Positions 36,069 to 45,543 of a stretch of DNA of 64,000 nt are shown one piece after another. Both the position numbers and the translations under genes were made by a program. The notes under the pieces were generated by a model that had not been told where the DNA came from, did not search any database, and saw nothing but the letters and a program-made list of their open reading frames with translations. Source of the stretch: Thermomicrobium sp. 4228-Ro (lineage in GTDB: Bacteria > Chloroflexota > Chloroflexia > Thermomicrobiales > Thermomicrobiaceae); assembly GCF_026241205.1 (NCBI RefSeq), contig NZ_JAPFQM010000001.1, positions 930,001 to 994,000 of the forward strand, in the 5' to 3' direction. Each line of letters opens with the position of its first letter. Position 1 is the stretch's first letter.

Positions 36069-36087
36069 GATCGGACCGGTTCCGATC
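36069..36087. promoter_or_regulatory. Palindrome in the Rieske/PucR divergent promoter region
   Basis: GATCGGA and TCCGATC arms around CCGGT, 21 bp upstream of the Rieske start. It is a plausible operator for the divergent PucR-family regulator. A TATCCT hexamer at 36116-36121 could serve the plus-strand gene. Confidence 0.4.
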
Positions 36088-36239
36088 GATCCCTTCGTCG
36101 AACTGACCGTTTCGGGTATCCTTTGTCACGTATACCCGGTCGATCGGTGACATGCAATACGTCGAGCGTCTAGCCTCTGCTGTGCGCGTTCAGACAACTG
36201 TATGAAGCCCCAACGACGGATGTCCGGTGAGGTGCAGCG

Positions 36240-37853
36240 ATGCCGATCACGGTGCGGGAATTGCTCGAGCGGCCCGATCTCAAGACGCGCCTGATCGCTG
36301 GCGCAGGTGGGGTCGATCGTGTCGTGACGTGGGCGCACGTCTGCGAGCTGGAGGACCCGACAGTCTGGCTCTGCGGAGGCGAGCTGGTCATGACCGTCGG
36401 GATCGGGCTGCCGCGCGATCCAGCGGGGCAGGTCGCCTATGTGGAGCGGCTGGCACGAGCGCAACTAGCTGGCCTGATGATCTGCGAGGGAATGAAGGCG
36501 CCACCGCTCTCACCGGAGATGCTTTCTGCTGCCGACCGGCTGGCGTTGCCGGTCATGCTGACGGCCTACGAAGTGCCGTTCGTCGCTGTCTCGCGGGTAG
36601 TCGCCGACGCTAACCTCGAGGAAGAGCACCGGCGGCTGCGCCAAACGGTACAGGTGTATGATGTGGCGCGCCTCGTCGTGCACGGCGAGTTAGACGAGAC
36701 CGAGCTGATCGGCCGGCTGGAACGGATCGTCGGTGCCCGCCTGGCGGTCGTCGACCCGGCCTCGGGTCGCGTCCTGATGCCGAGCGACCGGGCCGGTGAT
36801 GCGGCGTTCGTCCAGCCGCTGCGGCGGGTCATCGAGCGGTATCCCCCCGGACAGCTGCCCGCTGTGCTGCAAGTGAGCGAGGCGGGCGCAGGGACAGTGG
36901 CACTGGCCGTGCCGACGCACCGGCCAGTGTTCCTCGTCGTCCCACAGCGCATGCCGGTGCAGCGCGATATCGTCACGCTCCGGCACGTCGCGACGGTGCT
37001 GGCGCTCGCCCTGGAGCGCGAGCGCGCCGAACGAGAGCGGCAGTATCGTTTCGGAAGTGAACTGTTCGCGCACCTCGCGGACGGGCGCTTGCCGAGCGAG
37101 TTGGCACTGGAGCTTCTCCGGCGCGAGCACGGATTCCCCGAGCCACCCTACGTCGTCGTCGCGGTGACGGCTTCCGATCGCGTGCTGCCGGAACTCCAGG
37201 ACGAGCTGGCGGCGCTCGGTATACCGCATGTGGCGTTGCGCCGCGACAGCCTGGCATATCTGCTCCTCCCCGAGCCTGCGCTCGTCGCCATCGAGCGAGT
37301 GGGTACGGCGGCAGGGATGGGGGCCAGTCAACCGGTGCGGACACTGGCGCGCGTTCCCGAAGCGATGGTCGAGGCGCGCTGGGCGCTCGAGCGTCTCGCA
37401 GACGGGCAGCGGCTCGCACGCTTCGGCGAGGGGGTGCTCGGTGCCGGACACTGGCCACTCAGCGTGGAGGCAGCCCGCGAGCTGGTCGACCGGGTACTCG
37501 GCCCGCTCGAGGCGCACGATGCGCGACAGGGGACGCAGCTGGTGCGGACACTCGCGACCTTCCTGGCACACGATGGATCGTGGAGCGCGACGGCACGGGC
37601 ACTCGGTATCCACCGGCAGACGCTGGTCTACCGGGTGCGGCGGATCGAGCAGCTGACCGGCTGCCGGGTCGATCGGGTGAGCGAGCTGGCCACGCTCTAC
37701 CTGGCGCTGGAAGCGGCGCGGGCCCTGGGCCGGCTTTCGCCGGACAGCAGTGGCCAAGGGTTGGCTGCGTCCGAGGACACGGCAGCAGTGTCCGGGAGCG
37801 AGGCCAGGCGGGGCGCCGAGGCGAGGGAGCTGGTCGGACGGGCGCGCGCCTGA
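36240..37853 (+). CDS. PucR/CdaR-family transcriptional regulator
   Basis: A 537-residue protein with an N-terminal PucR domain (about 5-125: ITVRELLERPDLKTRLIAGA, VTWAHVCELEDPTVWLCGGE), a middle GGDEF-like CdaR region and a C-terminal helix-turn-helix (about 445-500: LVRTLATFLAHDGSWSATAR, ALGIHRQTLVYRVRRIEQLT). This family activates purine, sugar-acid or amino-acid degradation genes upon ligand binding. GAGGTG precedes the ATG. It is transcribed away from the Rieske gene, and I infer it controls that module in response to its substrate. Confidence 0.9.
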   Translation: MPITVRELLERPDLKTRLIAGAGGVDRVVTWAHVCELEDPTVWLCGGELVMTVGIGLPRDPAGQVAYVERLARAQLAGLMICEGMKAPPLSPEMLSAADRLALPVMLTAYEVPFVAVSRVVADANLEEEHRRLRQTVQVYDVARLVVHGELDETELIGRLERIVGARLAVVDPASGRVLMPSDRAGDAAFVQPLRRVIERYPPGQLPAVLQVSEAGAGTVALAVPTHRPVFLVVPQRMPVQRDIVTLRHVATVLALALERERAERERQYRFGSELFAHLADGRLPSELALELLRREHGFPEPPYVVVAVTASDRVLPELQDELAALGIPHVALRRDSLAYLLLPEPALVAIERVGTAAGMGASQPVRTLARVPEAMVEARWALERLADGQRLARFGEGVLGAGHWPLSVEAARELVDRVLGPLEAHDARQGTQLVRTLATFLAHDGSWSATARALGIHRQTLVYRVRRIEQLTGCRVDRVSELATLYLALEAARALGRLSPDSSGQGLAASEDTAAVSGSEARRGAEARELVGRARA

Positions 37854-38164
37854 GGGGCACCAGAAAGGCGGAACGGATCGAGGAGTCTCGTCCGCCTGGG
37901 GTGGTCAGCGCAGCGAGCGTCGGCGGGTCGGTGCGCGGCTGGATCTCGGTGTACCGGCAGGGAGGTGGTGACTACACGGAGCGGAGTCGAGGGAGCTGGT
38001 GCGGAAGCGACGAGCGGGAGCAGCGTCGGCGGTTGCGGCGGTGCGGGCGGTGGGCAGAGGGGGGCTTGCCGCCGGTCGACGCGACAGGATCGGTGCGGCA
38101 CAGCAGCGAGATCCTGACGGGCGCGCGAGCGGTCGATCGGGAGCGGAATATCGGGAAAATCGGG

Positions 38165-38170
38165 TATACT
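38165..38170 (+). promoter_or_regulatory. -10 element (TATACT) of tRNA-Leu
   Basis: TATACT lies 28 bp before the mature tRNA, within GGGTATACT, the same context as the -10 boxes at 45915 and 13820. No strong -35. The rest of the 37854-38197 gap holds nothing recognisable. Confidence 0.5.
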
Positions 38171-38197
38171 TGGAAGAGGCTCGCCCGAGCCTCGTGA

Positions 38198-38280
38198 GCC
38201 GGCGTGGCGGAACGGCAGACGCGGCGGTCTCAAAAACCGCTGGGGGCAACCCCGTGTGGGTTCGAGTCCCTCCGCCGGCA
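38198..38280 (+). tRNA. tRNA-Leu (anticodon CAA)
   Basis: An 83-nt class II tRNA: acceptor arms GCCGGCG and CGCCGGC, D-arm TGGCGGAACGGCAGACGC, anticodon arm GCGGT-CTCAAAA-ACCGC with anticodon CAA, a long variable arm (GGGGGCAACCCCG), and T-arm with GGTTCGAGTCC. The discriminator is A and is followed by CCG, so the 3' CCA is not encoded and must be added by the nucleotidyltransferase encoded at 14085. Confidence 0.96.
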
Positions 38281-39466
38281 CCGCCAGGACGAGGAAACTG
38301 ACCGGGAAGGGCACCGCTCTCCCGCACGCCCCGGAGCGAGAACCGGGGGTCGAACGGTGGTCAGACACCCGTTCGAACCGAACCCCCCGCCGGCGACACG
38401 GCCAGCGGACGCCGCCAGCCCTGGGCGCGTGCGTCGAGTTCGCGATCGAGTTCGCAACCAGCGCGTGGAGGCGTGCGGCCGCCTCGCGTGCCAGCGTCGG
38501 CTCGACGGGTGAGTCCGTGTCGCGGGTGGTCTGCCCGATGCTGCGCATCGAGCAGCTGGCCAGCGAATCGGGGGAGACCCGGCCGAGGACGAGAGCACCA
38601 ACGCCTCGCGGGAGCGGCTGTGCGACGCCCGAACCGCTCTCCACCGAGACTCCCAGCGGAGCGAGCGGAGCCGCGCTCGCGATCGGCTGTTTCGGCGCGT
38701 AGCGGACCGTCTGGGGGCCCGAGCCTCGACCTGGGGAGTGAGGCTCTCGTCTCAGGGACCAGCGCTTCGGGTATCCGACGACTGCCCTCCATTCTCGACC
38801 ACCGCCGCTTCGGTCGTTTCCGACTGGAAGGTCTCGTGTGAGCTGCTTGCGCTCGCGCGGAGCGTCTCCGGTCTCTTTCCCGTGTAGCGTCGAATGATGC
38901 ACCGAGTCCGTCGATCCCGCTGTCGCTGGACGGACCGGCGGTGGTTCCCGTGCTGCCCGCGACGAGCTGGCGATCGCGGCCCCCGGCTGGATACAGCACT
39001 CGATCGGCTTCGAGTCGCCCCTCGCTGCAGGACAGCCGACGTTGCTTCCCCGTTGCCCGGGTGAGTCGTTGTCTGCCCGGAGCGTGCCGCGACGACTGGG
39101 GGTAGGTTTCGCCGCGCAGGGGCACACGACCGTCGTGCGCTCGACCGCTCTGCCGGCATCGCATCGCTGGCCGGCTGGTCGCTGATCGGATGGAGCTGCC
39201 ATGCACGATCCGGCCCTGCACGCTCGATCGGAAGCGCCGGTGAGCCTCGAGCGGGCAGCACCCGGCACTGGTCGCACAGCCCTGCATATGGCTATAACCA
39301 GATGCCGGCGAGGAGAGACATCGACGCGCGCCGCCTCGCCGTTGAAACAGCTGCTCGAGGGGTCACGAGGTGGAAGCGCGTGCGCAGGGAGGAACTCGGG
39401 TCGTGTGTTGCCAGGAGGCAGACTGCCGGTTCCGGTGAACGCCTGGCTACAGGAAGGGAGTTCATA
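38281..39466. other. 1.2-kb gap with no recognisable gene
   Basis: Open frames exist on both strands (the longest, on the minus strand, runs through the antisense of the tRNA), but all are rich in Arg, Ser and Pro, lack hydrophobic cores and lack ribosome binding sites. None of the palindromic modules seen in other gaps is present. It may be decayed genes or an unrecognised RNA. Confidence 0.5.
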
Positions 39467-40549
39467 GTGGCGGACGAGCGATTTCCTGCCGCCTGCCGAG
39501 CACGTCTCGCACACACTCTCCCCTTCTGGCGCTCGGGGCGCTGGGCACGACTTTCCCCTCTCGGCATGGCCATTGCGGTCGGTGTCATCGCTGCGGTCAT
39601 CAGTGCCGCCGGTTTGCACCAGCGAGGCGGCTACGCCGGTGATTTCACCTGGGCCTGGCGCGCCGCTCGCTTGCTCGCCCAGGGACAGAATCCCTATCGC
39701 GATCCAGGGCTCGACCCGATCTTCCCCTACCCGTTCGATGCGCCGCTGCTCTATCCGTTGACGGCAGTCGTCATCGCCGCTCCGTTCGCACTGTTCCCAG
39801 CCTGGCTCGCCGGATCGCTCTTCTTCGGCTGCAGTGCAGCGCTCCTCGCCTACGGCATCGCACGTTCGCGGCGCTGGTACCTCCTACCGCTCTTCCTGAG
39901 TGCCCCGTTCTACGTCGCCGCGACGGTCGCCCAGTGGTCACCGCTCGTCGTGGCCAGCGCGCTCGCTCCGGGTCTCGCCTTTCTCGCTGTGTGCAAGCCG
40001 AGTATCGGCCTACCGGTTCTCCTGACGCACGGTGACCGCCGGAGCTGGCAACAGGCTGCGCTCTTCGTGCTCCTCACGCTGGCGCTCTTTCCGCTCTGGC
40101 CGCTCGGCTGGCTGCACAACCTCCGCACCGAGCACGGCTATCCCGTGCCGCTGACTGTCTTCCCGGGCGTGTTCCTCCTGCTCGCGCTCCTCCGCTGGCG
40201 CGACCCGCGTGCCCGGTTGCTCGTGCTGATGGCGTGCTTCCCGCAGCGCCTGTGGTTCTACGACCAGTTGCCGCTCTGGCTGGTCGTGCGGAACGGGCGG
40301 GAATCGCTCCTCCTCACGGTCGCGAGCTGGATCGGTTACTGGGGATGGCGGCTGGCGTCCGAGTCGCCCGTCCGGAACGGCTCGAATCCGGCCGACGCGC
40401 CGGTATGGGTCGTGACGTGCATCTATCTCGTGGCGCTCGGTATCGTGCTCTGGCCGAGCGTCCGCCGTGGGTGGGAGGGCGTCCGAGCGTGGTGGCAAGA
40501 CCGCATCCCTGTCACGGGATCGACGATCCTCCCGCGTGCTGAAAGATGA
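39467..40549 (+). CDS. Multi-pass membrane protein, GT87/DUF2029-like glycosyltransferase
   Basis: GTG 39467 follows GGAAGGGAG; the upstream part of the open frame looks non-coding. The 360-residue protein has about nine membrane helices. The first periplasmic loop contains GGYAGDFTWAWRAARLLAQG and NPYRDP, the acidic-loop pattern (DF...G.NPY) of GT-C mannosyltransferases that use polyprenyl-phosphate sugars. It likely glycosylates a cell-envelope polymer or lipid. It converges on, and overlaps by 38 bp, another GT-C-like gene, so the two may act in the same envelope pathway. The family call is from pattern only. Confidence 0.65.
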   Translation: MADERFPAACRARLAHTLPFWRSGRWARLSPLGMAIAVGVIAAVISAAGLHQRGGYAGDFTWAWRAARLLAQGQNPYRDPGLDPIFPYPFDAPLLYPLTAVVIAAPFALFPAWLAGSLFFGCSAALLAYGIARSRRWYLLPLFLSAPFYVAATVAQWSPLVVASALAPGLAFLAVCKPSIGLPVLLTHGDRRSWQQAALFVLLTLALFPLWPLGWLHNLRTEHGYPVPLTVFPGVFLLLALLRWRDPRARLLVLMACFPQRLWFYDQLPLWLVVRNGRESLLLTVASWIGYWGWRLASESPVRNGSNPADAPVWVVTCIYLVALGIVLWPSVRRGWEGVRAWWQDRIPVTGSTILPRAER

Positions 40550-42176
40550 TCGCCCCCGGCCCGTCGTACACCAGGCGGTAGTCCGGACTCCGGAGCAACT
40601 CGCTGATCAGCGCCCCGAAGCGCTCGAAGCGACGCCCGTCGATCCAGTACGGCTGCCGGGCAATGTAGACGAAGTCGTAGGTCATGCCCCGGCTCTCCGC
40701 CCAGTGCTCCAGACAGGCACGCCCGGCGCTCGCGCAGAGCTGCAGCGCCGTTGCCGCTTCGATCCGCTCCGAGAAGTCGCCGAGCCATTCGTATCCCTGC
40801 ACGACAGCGAGGTTCACTCGCCCGGTGAGGGCGGGGAACCATTCGGCGACGCGGTCTTGCCCGAACCAGGTCTCGCCCGTCAGGACGAGGAAGCGTGCTC
40901 CCGACGGCGTGTGCTCGGCGACCCAGGCCATGGCTGCGCGGTCGTCCGGCGTCAGCCCAGTGAGCAGCGGCCGGTAGGCTGGCGCCGTCGCGACCGTCGA
41001 CTGGAGGATGACGGCGAGGAGCGCGAGCTGGACGACCCACCACGGTACTGGATGCAGGCTGCCCCCGTCCGGCAGAGCGTGCGTGCGCAGCCGGTGATTC
41101 GGGCGGAGCCGGTCGAGTGGCAGCCGTGCCTGCCCCACGAGCGGCAACAGGACCTCGCTCAGCCCGATACCGGCCAGGAGCGCGAGCGGGATCACTGCAC
41201 GCTGGTCGAAGGCACGGGCTTGCAGCGCTGGGATCACGACGAGCCACAGCGGCAAGAGATACCGCCGCTGCCCGAACTCGTGCAGCACGCCGAGGAGCGC
41301 GAGCATCCCCAGCACCGGAAAGACCGGCTCGCGCGTGACGTCGAACAGGGCGAGACGGCCGAGCCCGCTCAGGAAAGACCAGCCGGAGTCGTGCAGCGGC
41401 CGGAAGACCGCTGTGCCGTGACGCGCCACGACCGTCACCAGCCACGGGCTGACGAGAACGACCGCGCCGAGCGCCGCCAGGAGCGAGGACAGGAACGTGT
41501 CGCGTCGCCGGCTCAGGACGAGCCAGAAGAACGGCACGCTGTAGGCCAGGAACCAGCTCGCTTCCGGATGGCTCAGTACGGTGGCTGCTGCGCTGAGGGC
41601 GAGGCCGAACACCGGCCAGCGACCGCCACCGGTGTACAGCCGGTAAGCGCAGAGGAGTGCCAGGATGGAGAACAGCTGCCCGAACGCCCGGGTGACACCG
41701 CCGCCCATGATCGGCCAGGCGAAACTCATCGGCAAGAGCGCGAAGGCCACCGTCGCCGCCGCACTCGCCCGCCGCGAGCTGAGGATCCGATGCGCGAGCG
41801 CGGCGAAGGCGGCGACGCTGCCCACGGTTACCAGGGTCGGTAGATACCGGAACAGATCGAGCCGAGCGAATCCAAGTTTTTCGAGGAAGGCCACGACGTA
41901 GAGCCCGAGCGGCGGGTAAACGAACGGGATGCGCGCCTGGTTGTAGCTCGTGAAGACCGGTAACCGGAACTGCGCGCGCTCGAGGTCGTCGACCATCGCC
42001 CAGAAGAGCCCACCGTCGTTCAAGGGGAAGGAGGTCTGGTGGACGAACCAGAGGCGGAAGACGAGCGCGAGGAGCAGCGCTTGTGCCAGGATCACCGGAT
42101 GCCAGAGCGAGCGACGCACTCGTTCTGGAGCGGGATCGGTGCGCGTTTCCGGCGCTCGTTCGGGAGCGAGTACCAT
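40512..42176 (-). CDS. Multi-pass membrane protein, GT-C/GT39-like
   Basis: ATG 42176 is chosen with GAGGGGTAGG upstream; the open frame to 42431 is low-complexity. The 554-residue protein has about eleven helices and a soluble C-terminal domain. After the first helix, FPLNDGGLFWAMVDDL gives the acidic loop motif of GT-C transferases, and NQARIPFVYPPLGLYVVAFL follows, as in dolichol-phosphate-mannose-type or ArnT-like proteins. It probably transfers a lipid-linked sugar outside the membrane. The 340-bp gap upstream (42177-42516) shows no gene. Confidence 0.6.
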   Translation of the reverse strand: MVLAPERAPETRTDPAPERVRRSLWHPVILAQALLLALVFRLWFVHQTSFPLNDGGLFWAMVDDLERAQFRLPVFTSYNQARIPFVYPPLGLYVVAFLEKLGFARLDLFRYLPTLVTVGSVAAFAALAHRILSSRRASAAATVAFALLPMSFAWPIMGGGVTRAFGQLFSILALLCAYRLYTGGGRWPVFGLALSAAATVLSHPEASWFLAYSVPFFWLVLSRRRDTFLSSLLAALGAVVLVSPWLVTVVARHGTAVFRPLHDSGWSFLSGLGRLALFDVTREPVFPVLGMLALLGVLHEFGQRRYLLPLWLVVIPALQARAFDQRAVIPLALLAGIGLSEVLLPLVGQARLPLDRLRPNHRLRTHALPDGGSLHPVPWWVVQLALLAVILQSTVATAPAYRPLLTGLTPDDRAAMAWVAEHTPSGARFLVLTGETWFGQDRVAEWFPALTGRVNLAVVQGYEWLGDFSERIEAATALQLCASAGRACLEHWAESRGMTYDFVYIARQPYWIDGRRFERFGALISELLRSPDYRLVYDGPGAIIFQHAGGSSIP

Positions 42177-42516
42177 GTCGCGTCCTACCCCTCGAAGCGC
42201 ACTGGCTCGCTCCATACCCAGTCGTCGAGCGTCGCGTCGCGGCGAGGCGGTCGCTCGGCTCGATCCGCTCGAAGCCGGCACGCTGGCTGCCTGGAAGGCT
42301 CTCGGCCGCCCGCGCCAGCCGGCCAGCAATCCTACGTCGCGGGGAGGTGCACTGCACAGAGACCGCACCGCGAGACATCCGCGAGCGGTGGTGTCGAGCG
42401 ACCAGCCGCGTGGCGAGCCCATCCGGAACACAGAGCGACTCGGCTACCTCCTCGTGCAGTGCACGAGAACGAGGGGTTCGCGGAGCGACTCTGGATGCTG
42501 CGCGTCGGCTCCGCGC

Positions 42517-43419
42517 TCAGTTGCTCACCGGGCGGGTGCCGATATCCCGCTGGATCGCCCGCAGGGCGACGGCGAGGAAGAGCACGCTGTACACGGCGAG
42601 GACGAGCGTGGCTCGCCAGGGGTGGAGGTCGGGGGCGGCCGCTTGCCCGCTCAGGTCAGCCGGCAGGAAAGCCCGCGAGTTGAGCGACTGGAGCGCCGAG
42701 GCGTTCTGGCCGAGCAACGTCCAGTCCAGGACAGTGAAGATCCAGGAGAGGCTCGTCCCCTCGACCGAGGGGCGCAGCAGCTGCAGGATACTGAACCCCA
42801 CCTGCTCCACGAAGACGTAAGCCAGCACGATCCCCATCGCCAGTGCGGAAGAGCGGAAGAGGAGAGCCAGGGCGATCGCGCCCAGGATGTAGGGGACGGT
42901 AGCCCAGAAGGAGCGCAACAGCGACAGGAGGACGTCGCCCCACTGCTCGGTGAGCCAGCCGAGCGGCACATGTCCCAGGTGCAGCTGCGACGCGACGGCT
43001 CCGAGGAGGATGCCGACGAGCACCGTCACGAGGAGGTAGGCGACCGTCATGACCAGGAGCGCGATCACCTTCGCGGCGACGAGTTGCGACCGCGAGGCAC
43101 CGCGCGAGAGGAGCGGGACGATGGTGCCCCAGGCGAACTCGGTACCGGCATTGCTCGCTGCCACGACGAGCACGCCGAAGATACCGATGCTGGGGATGAA
43201 ATTGAACGTATCGGCGAGCGCACCCGGCAGCGTGACCAGATTTTCGAAGAGGTCGCTCGCCATCGCCTGGTCCTGCCCAGCGGTCGGCAGGGAGACGAAG
43301 GAGAGGGCGATCAGCAGGCCGCGCAGCGTCACCATGATCGCCACCAGGATCACCAGCGTGATCCAGGTCATCGGCCGGCGCAGGAGCTTGAAGAACTCGG
43401 CGGCCAGCAGGTCTCCCAC
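42517..43419 (-). CDS. ABC-2 type transporter permease
   Basis: A 300-residue protein starting at GTG 43419, three bases after the ATPase stop. It has six hydrophobic helices in the ABC-2 arrangement, with a long extracellular loop after helix 1 (about 45-75) and the ASRSQLVAAKVIALLVMTVA segment. It pairs with the ATPase just upstream as an exporter of drugs, lipids or peptides. The substrate cannot be told. The distal location behind recA may reflect shared transcription. Confidence 0.88.
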   Translation of the reverse strand: MGDLLAAEFFKLLRRPMTWITLVILVAIMVTLRGLLIALSFVSLPTAGQDQAMASDLFENLVTLPGALADTFNFIPSIGIFGVLVVAASNAGTEFAWGTIVPLLSRGASRSQLVAAKVIALLVMTVAYLLVTVLVGILLGAVASQLHLGHVPLGWLTEQWGDVLLSLLRSFWATVPYILGAIALALLFRSSALAMGIVLAYVFVEQVGFSILQLLRPSVEGTSLSWIFTVLDWTLLGQNASALQSLNSRAFLPADLSGQAAAPDLHPWRATLVLAVYSVLFLAVALRAIQRDIGTRPVSN

Positions 43420-43422
43420 CCC

Positions 43423-44355
43423 TCACTCCCCCGTTCTTGGCGCCGCGCGGCTGGTCAACTCGACGAAGGTCGAGACGAGGTCCCCCTCGACCGGCCGCAG
43501 CTCGCGGAGGTAGAGCTCGTGCTGGACGAGGAAGGCGCTCAGCTCCGGCACCCGTTCGGCCGGCAGGTGGACGACCAGGTGGTCGTCGTGCCGGTCGACG
43601 CCGGTGATCCAGTCCGGACGCGCCGGCCCGCTCAGCAGGACGAGTGCCCGGTCGTCAGCGACGGTGCGGACGAGGACGCGCAATTCGCCTGGTCGGAGCA
43701 GCCGCTCGACCGGACTGTCCTCCAGAACCTTGCCGCGATGGATGATGATCACCCGCTGACAGAGTTCCTGGACGTCGTGCAGGAGGTGGCTCGAGAGGAC
43801 CACCGTCTTGCCGCGGGCAGCCAGGTCCCTGAGCAACTGGTGCACCCGCTGCTGGCCGAAGGGATCGAGCCCGTTGGTCGGCTCGTCGAGGAGCAGCAGA
43901 TCGGGGTCGCCCAGCAAGGCGTTGGCGAGCGAGAGCATCTGGCGCATCCCCTGCGAGTAGGTCCGGAACGGGCGGTTCGCGTGCTCGGTGAGTCCGACCT
44001 GCTCGATCAGGGGATCGATCTGGCGGTGGTCGGCACCGTAGACGTGCGCCATCACCCGCAGGTTCTGCCGGGCATCGAGATAGGGGTAGAAACTGGCGAC
44101 TTCCGGCATCAGGCCGACCCGGCGGAGCACGCGCCGGTCCGCATCGAGTGGGCGCCCGAACAAGACGATCCGGCCCGCGGTGGGCCGGACCAGTCCTGCG
44201 ATCATCGAGAGCGTCGTCGTCTTCCCTGCGCCGTTGGGGCCGAGGAGCCCGACGAGTTCACCGGGGCCGAGCGTGAAGGAGATTCCATCGACTGCCGTTC
44301 GCTCACCGAACCGCTTCGTTAACTCATGAACTTCGAGGACGCTCGCATCCCCCAT
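43423..44355 (-). CDS. ABC-2 type transporter ATP-binding protein
   Basis: A 310-residue ATPase with Walker A GPNGAGKTT, a signature YSQGMRQMLSLANALL (GM in place of the usual GQ), Walker B DLLLLDEPTNGLDP and switch HLLHDV. A C-terminal extension of about 90 residues is typical of ABC-2 exporters (CcmA/NatA-like). It drives the permease encoded three bases downstream. It lies 41 bp after recA on the same strand. Confidence 0.92.
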   Translation of the reverse strand: MGDASVLEVHELTKRFGERTAVDGISFTLGPGELVGLLGPNGAGKTTTLSMIAGLVRPTAGRIVLFGRPLDADRRVLRRVGLMPEVASFYPYLDARQNLRVMAHVYGADHRQIDPLIEQVGLTEHANRPFRTYSQGMRQMLSLANALLGDPDLLLLDEPTNGLDPFGQQRVHQLLRDLAARGKTVVLSSHLLHDVQELCQRVIIIHRGKVLEDSPVERLLRPGELRVLVRTVADDRALVLLSGPARPDWITGVDRHDDHLVVHLPAERVPELSAFLVQHELYLRELRPVEGDLVSTFVELTSRAAPRTGE

Positions 44356-44396
44356 CCCCCCGTCCTCTCGTTCGAGCTACCACCGGTCTGGGCGCC

Positions 44397-45461
44397 TCAC
44401 ACGTCGAAGAGCGAGGTGGCTGCGGCCTCGGGCTCGCTCTCTTCGCCGGTGCTGCCGTCGTAGTGGATGCGCCCGCGTAGCTCCGGGGCAGCCTGCCGGA
44501 TCCGCTGCTCGATCTCCCGCATGAGGTCCGGATTGGCTTTCAGGAACGCCTTGGCGTTCTCGCGGCCTTGCCCGAGCCGCTCCTCGCCCAGGTAGTACCA
44601 GGCACCGCTCTTGCGGATGATGCCGAGGTCGGTCGCCACGTCCAACAAGTTGCCAGCCACCGAGATCCCCTCGTTGTACATGATGTCGAACTCGGCCTGG
44701 CGGAACGGTGGGGCCACCTTGTTCTTGACCACCTTGACGCGGACGCGCGTGCCGACCGTCTCGTTCCCTTCCTTGATCGCATCGACCTTGCGGATATCGA
44801 GGCGGACCGAGGCGTAGAACTTCAGCGCGTTTCCGCCCGTCGTCGTCTCCGGATTCCCGTACATCACGCCGATCTTCATGCGCAGCTGGTTGATGAAGAT
44901 CACCGCCGTCTTCGAGCGGCTGATCGCACCAGTGAGCTTCCGGAGTGCCTGGCTCATCAGGCGCGCTTGCAGCCCCACGTGCGCATCCCCCATCTCGCCT
45001 TCGATCTCGGCACGGGGGACGAGCGCGGCGACCGAGTCGATCACGACCACGTCGACCGCGCCGGAGCGGACCAGCGTCTCGGTGATCTCCAGCGCCTGCT
45101 CGCCGGTATCCGGCTGGGAGATCAGGAGGTTGTCGAGATCGACACCGAGACGCTCAGCGTACACCGGGTCGAAGGCATGCTCGGCATCGATGTAGGCCGC
45201 AATGCCGCCCATCTTCTGCGCCTGAGCGATGACGTGCAGCGCCAGGGTCGTCTTTCCGCTCGATTCGGGGCCGAAGATCTCGGTGATCCGGCCACGCGGG
45301 ATGCCGCCGACGCCGAGCGCCAGGTCGAGCGCGATCGCCCCCGTCGGGATCACGTCGACCTGGAGCTTCGAGGCGTCCTCCCCCATGCGCATGATGGCGC
45401 CCTTGCCGAAGGTGCGCTCGATCTGTGAGATCGCCAGTTCCAGTGCTTTCTGCCGGTCCAT
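44397..45461 (-). CDS. recA: Recombinase RecA
   Basis: A full-length 354-residue RecA: Walker A GPESSGKT (64-71), Walker [11 protein letters not shown], the L1 loop around [15 protein letters not shown], the L2 loop [20 protein letters not shown] with [14 protein letters not shown], and an acidic C-terminal tail. It coats single-stranded DNA, drives homologous recombination and triggers LexA cleavage. A LexA-type box lies 33 bp upstream, indicating SOS control. Its neighbours are a c-di-AMP receptor upstream and an ABC exporter downstream; recX is not adjacent. Confidence 0.98.
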   Translation of the reverse strand: MDRQKALELAISQIERTFGKGAIMRMGEDASKLQVDVIPTGAIALDLALGVGGIPRGRITEIFGPESSGKTTLALHVIAQAQKMGGIAAYIDAEHAFDPVYAERLGVDLDNLLISQPDTGEQALEITETLVRSGAVDVVVIDSVAALVPRAEIEGEMGDAHVGLQARLMSQALRKLTGAISRSKTAVIFINQLRMKIGVMYGNPETTTGGNALKFYASVRLDIRKVDAIKEGNETVGTRVRVKVVKNKVAPPFRQAEFDIMYNEGISVAGNLLDVATDLGIIRKSGAWYYLGEERLGQGRENAKAFLKANPDLMREIEQRIRQAAPELRGRIHYDGSTGEESEPEAAATSLFDV

Positions 45462-45493
45462 CCGTCTCGCCGCCTTCCTGATATGCTCAGGGT

Positions 45494-45507
45494 AGAACCC
45501 ATGTTCG
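45494..45507 (-). promoter_or_regulatory. LexA (SOS) box upstream of recA
   Basis: On the coding strand it reads CGAACATGGGTTCT, one mismatch from the Gram-positive consensus CGAAC-N4-GTTCG. A TTGAGC -35-like hexamer lies just upstream, so LexA would block the promoter. Confidence 0.75.
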
Positions 45508-45543
45508 AGTCTCGCTCAATCGTACCCGGCGAGGTCCGTCCTG

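Noticed and set aside
38290-38340. RNase P RNA start (GAGGAAA motif after the tRNA)
   Set aside because: Only the short GAGGAAA-like string is present; the other conserved core segments of RNase P RNA are not found downstream.
37697-39619. A 640-codon minus-strand frame through the tRNA gene
   Set aside because: It includes the antisense of tRNA-Leu (the familiar false LEPTRGCPQRF-type peptide), overlaps the PucR 3' end and has no coherent fold signature.
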